Positions 13,660-15,454 of a stretch of 15,454 bases of DNA are shown here, in pieces. The first letter of the stretch is position 1. Every line of letters begins with the position of its first letter. The position numbers and the translations under genes are program-made. The notes beneath the pieces are model-generated. The model was not told where the DNA came from and searched no databases. It saw nothing but the letters and a program-made list of their open reading frames with translations. Source of the DNA: an uncultured Muribaculaceae bacterium (GTDB taxonomy: Bacteria > Bacteroidota > Bacteroidia > Bacteroidales > Muribaculaceae); assembly GCA_947644475.1 (NCBI GenBank), contig CANRZQ010000032.1, forward strand, positions 1 through 15,454. The letters run 5' to 3'.

Positions 13660-14655
13660 ATGAGCGAATCCGTAAATATCCGCGAACTCAACAGTCTTGT
13701 CGCAGGCAAGAGTGATTTTATCAATCTCATAACCCATGGCATGGACCGCACTATTGTCGGTCAGAAACACCTTGTGGAATCTTTGGTGATAGCGCTTCTG
13801 GCAAACGGCCATGTGCTTCTCGAAGGCGTTCCCGGTCTTGCCAAGACTCTTGCAATCAAGACGCTTGCTCAACTTATCGACGCAAAATACAGCCGAATCC
13901 AGTTCACCCCCGACCTTCTTCCCGCCGATGTGCTCGGCACAATGATATATTCTGTGAAGAACGAGCAGTTTCAGGTTAAGAAAGGCCCTATCTTCGCCAA
14001 TTTCGTGCTCGCCGATGAAATCAACCGCGCTCCGGCAAAGGTGCAGTCGGCTTTGCTCGAGGCGATGCAGGAGCGTCAGGTGACAATCGGCGACACCACT
14101 TTCCCGCTCGACGAGCCGTTCCTTGTGATGGCAACACAGAACCCCATTGAGCAGGAAGGCACATATCCGCTTCCCGAGGCACAGGTCGACCGTTTCCTTA
14201 TGAAAGTCGTGATCGGCTATCCCTCCAAAGAAGAAGAGAAACTGATTGTGCGCCAGAATATATCCAATGTGCGCAATAACGTAGAGGCTCTCTTGCGCCC
14301 CGAAGAAATAATTGAGGCTCAGAGTGTTGTCAACAAAATATATGTCGATGAGAAAATCGAACGCTATATTGTCGACATCGTGTTTGCAACTCGTTTCCCC
14401 GGCGACTTTGGCCTTGGCGACCTTACGAGCATAATCGCTTTTGGCGCTTCTCCGCGTGCGTCTATCTCGCTTGCCCGCGCAGCCCGCGCTTATGCCTTTA
14501 TCCATGGCCGTGGATATGTTATCCCCGAAGACATCATAGCCGTGAGCCACGATGTGCTGCGCCATCGTATCGGCGTCACATATGAAGCCGAAGCAAACAA
14601 TATCACTACCGACGAAATAATTACCGAGATACTCGACAAAGTCCAGGTGCCCTGA
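13660..14655 (+). CDS. MoxR-family AAA+ ATPase
   Basis: The 331-residue cytoplasmic ATPase has the AAA_3 core with Walker A GVPGLAKT (56-63), Walker B FVLADEINRAP (VLADE at 116-120), the sensor 1 asparagine in ATQNP (N161), EGTYPLPEAQVDRFLMK, and a C-terminal lid domain (about 240-331) with SPRASISLARAARAYAF. MoxR proteins act as chaperones that assemble or activate vWA-domain partners, and the next gene encodes such a partner. The stop and the next start share one base (TGATG), which implies coupling. This pair heads the bat operon in Bacteroides, linked to oxygen tolerance. The length is normal. All ATPase motifs are intact. Confidence 0.96.
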   Translation: MSESVNIRELNSLVAGKSDFINLITHGMDRTIVGQKHLVESLVIALLANGHVLLEGVPGLAKTLAIKTLAQLIDAKYSRIQFTPDLLPADVLGTMIYSVKNEQFQVKKGPIFANFVLADEINRAPAKVQSALLEAMQERQVTIGDTTFPLDEPFLVMATQNPIEQEGTYPLPEAQVDRFLMKVVIGYPSKEEEKLIVRQNISNVRNNVEALLRPEEIIEAQSVVNKIYVDEKIERYIVDIVFATRFPGDFGLGDLTSIIAFGASPRASISLARAARAYAFIHGRGYVIPEDIIAVSHDVLRHRIGVTYEAEANNITTDEIITEILDKVQVP

Positions 14656-15454
14656 TGGATGCGAACGAACTGCTGAAAAAGGTAAGGAAGATAGAAATCA
14701 AGACACGTGGCTTGTCGCAGAATATCTTCGCCGGCGAATATCATTCCGCCTTCAAGGGGCGTGGGATGATGTTCTCAGAGGTACGCGAGTATCAGTACGG
14801 CGACGATATACGCGACATCGACTGGAATGTGACGGCTCGGCAGAACCGCCCTCACGTAAAGGTTTACGAGGAGGAGCGCGAACTCACCGTGATGCTCCTG
14901 GTCGATGTTTCCGGAAGCCGCTTTTTCGGCGCTGTCGGGGAAGAGAAGCGTGAAATGATAGCGGAAATCTCCGCCACACTTGCATTCTCTACAATACAGA
15001 ACAACGACAAGATTGGCGCGATATTTTTCTCCGACAAAGTGGAAAAATTTATCCCTCCGAAGAAAGGCCGCAAGCACATCCTGTTCTTGATTCGTGAACT
15101 TATCGATTTTCAGCCTGAGAACCGCGGCACGGATATAGCCCATGCTGTCGAATATTTCACCAATGCCATAAAGCGACGCTGCACGGCTTTCGTAATAAGC
15201 GACTTTATCGATAATTCAGACTACCGTCAGGCATTGACCATTGCCCGCAACCGTCATGATGTGATGGCCATGCAGGTTTATGACAAACGAGACGCGCAGA
15301 TGCCCGATGTAGGGCTTATGCGTGTGGCCGATCTTGAAACCGGCGCAACCCGTTGGATTGATACTTCATCGTCGAAAGTGAGAAAGGCCTACGACCGCTG
15401 GTGGTACGACCGCCAGCAGCAGATGTCGACGTCGCTGCGGGCATCCAGGGTCGA
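14655..15454 (+). CDS. DUF58/vWA-domain protein, 3' end outside window
   Basis: The frame opens with the ATG at 14655 and runs to the window end, giving 266 visible residues of a family usually near 290. The DUF58 signature REYQYGDDIRDIDWNVTAR spans 44-62. A von Willebrand A-like domain follows, with the metal-site motif D84-V-S86-G-S88, T159 in NRGTDIAHAV and D183 in VISDF, so the MIDAS site looks complete. No signal peptide or membrane helix is visible, which suggests a cytoplasmic partner of the MoxR ATPase. The next genes, outside the window, are expected to be batA and batB, by analogy with other Bacteroidales. Confidence 0.92.
   Translation, partial: MDANELLKKVRKIEIKTRGLSQNIFAGEYHSAFKGRGMMFSEVREYQYGDDIRDIDWNVTARQNRPHVKVYEEERELTVMLLVDVSGSRFFGAVGEEKREMIAEISATLAFSTIQNNDKIGAIFFSDKVEKFIPPKKGRKHILFLIRELIDFQPENRGTDIAHAVEYFTNAIKRRCTAFVISDFIDNSDYRQALTIARNRHDVMAMQVYDKRDAQMPDVGLMRVADLETGATRWIDTSSSKVRKAYDRWWYDRQQQMSTSLRASRV

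Noticed and set aside
13627..14565. 312-codon frame antisense to moxR
   Set aside because: The plus strand has intact AAA+ motifs throughout; the antisense frame is a by-product of codon bias.
1..15454. CRISPR array, insertion sequence, phage gene or defence system
   Set aside because: No repeat-spacer pattern, transposase, integrase, terminal inverted repeats or known defence domains were seen; the genes are mostly core chromosomal families.

Overview
The window comes from a member of the phylum Bacteroidota, most likely order Bacteroidales and possibly a gut Muribaculaceae or Bacteroides relative. The evidence is the gene families present (DUF4296 lipoprotein, plug/beta-barrel protein of the Bacteroides type, type 2 IleRS with a DUF5915-like tail, degenerate DksA-like protein, MoxR-DUF58 pair), the lack of clear Shine-Dalgarno sequences, and repeated matches to the Bacteroidota promoter -7 element TAnnTTTG at 15-35 bases (in one case 4) before the start. 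The family assignment below order is an inference.

Layout. (1) 1-813, minus strand: an ECF sigma factor gene overlaps by 4 bases a partial membrane protein that looks like its anti-sigma factor. (2) 880-2992, minus strand: an OmpR-family response regulator and its membrane histidine kinase. (3) 2993-3127: a compact divergent control region with two promoters and four tandem TAAG heptamers. (4) 3128-5173, plus strand: an outer-membrane plug/beta-barrel protein that is probably the target of the two-component system. (5) 5205-6679: a GNAT acetyltransferase and a convergent EamA-type transporter whose stop codons lie 2 bases apart. (6) 6776-6848, minus strand: tRNA-Gly(CCC) with its own promoter, back to back with the promoter of the next block. 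(7) 7023-12581, plus strand: ileS, a DksA-like gene, lspA, a DUF4296 lipoprotein and a 64-codon gene, packed with 25-base or smaller gaps and overlaps, hence very likely one operon. (8) 12624-13463: a CvfB-like S1-domain RNA-binding protein. (9) 13660-15454: a MoxR AAA+ ATPase and a DUF58/vWA protein cut by the window end, the usual head of a bat (Bacteroides aerotolerance) operon, preceded by a 196-base region holding four ATAGTT/AACTAT boxes in two inverted pairs.

Most genes are ordinary chromosomal genes. The signals most worth a second look are regulatory: the tandem-repeat operator between the kinase operon and the outer-membrane gene, the inverted repeats in front of moxR, and the palindrome lying on the ileS promoter. 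Among the proteins, the swapped GIHH signature of the isoleucyl-tRNA synthetase (HIGH in canonical enzymes) stands out, because this arrangement is linked to very strong mupirocin resistance. I found no CRISPR array, insertion sequence, prophage or obvious defence system. No stretch over 300 bases lacks a gene: the 343-base gap between the EamA and ileS genes contains the tRNA and three control elements.
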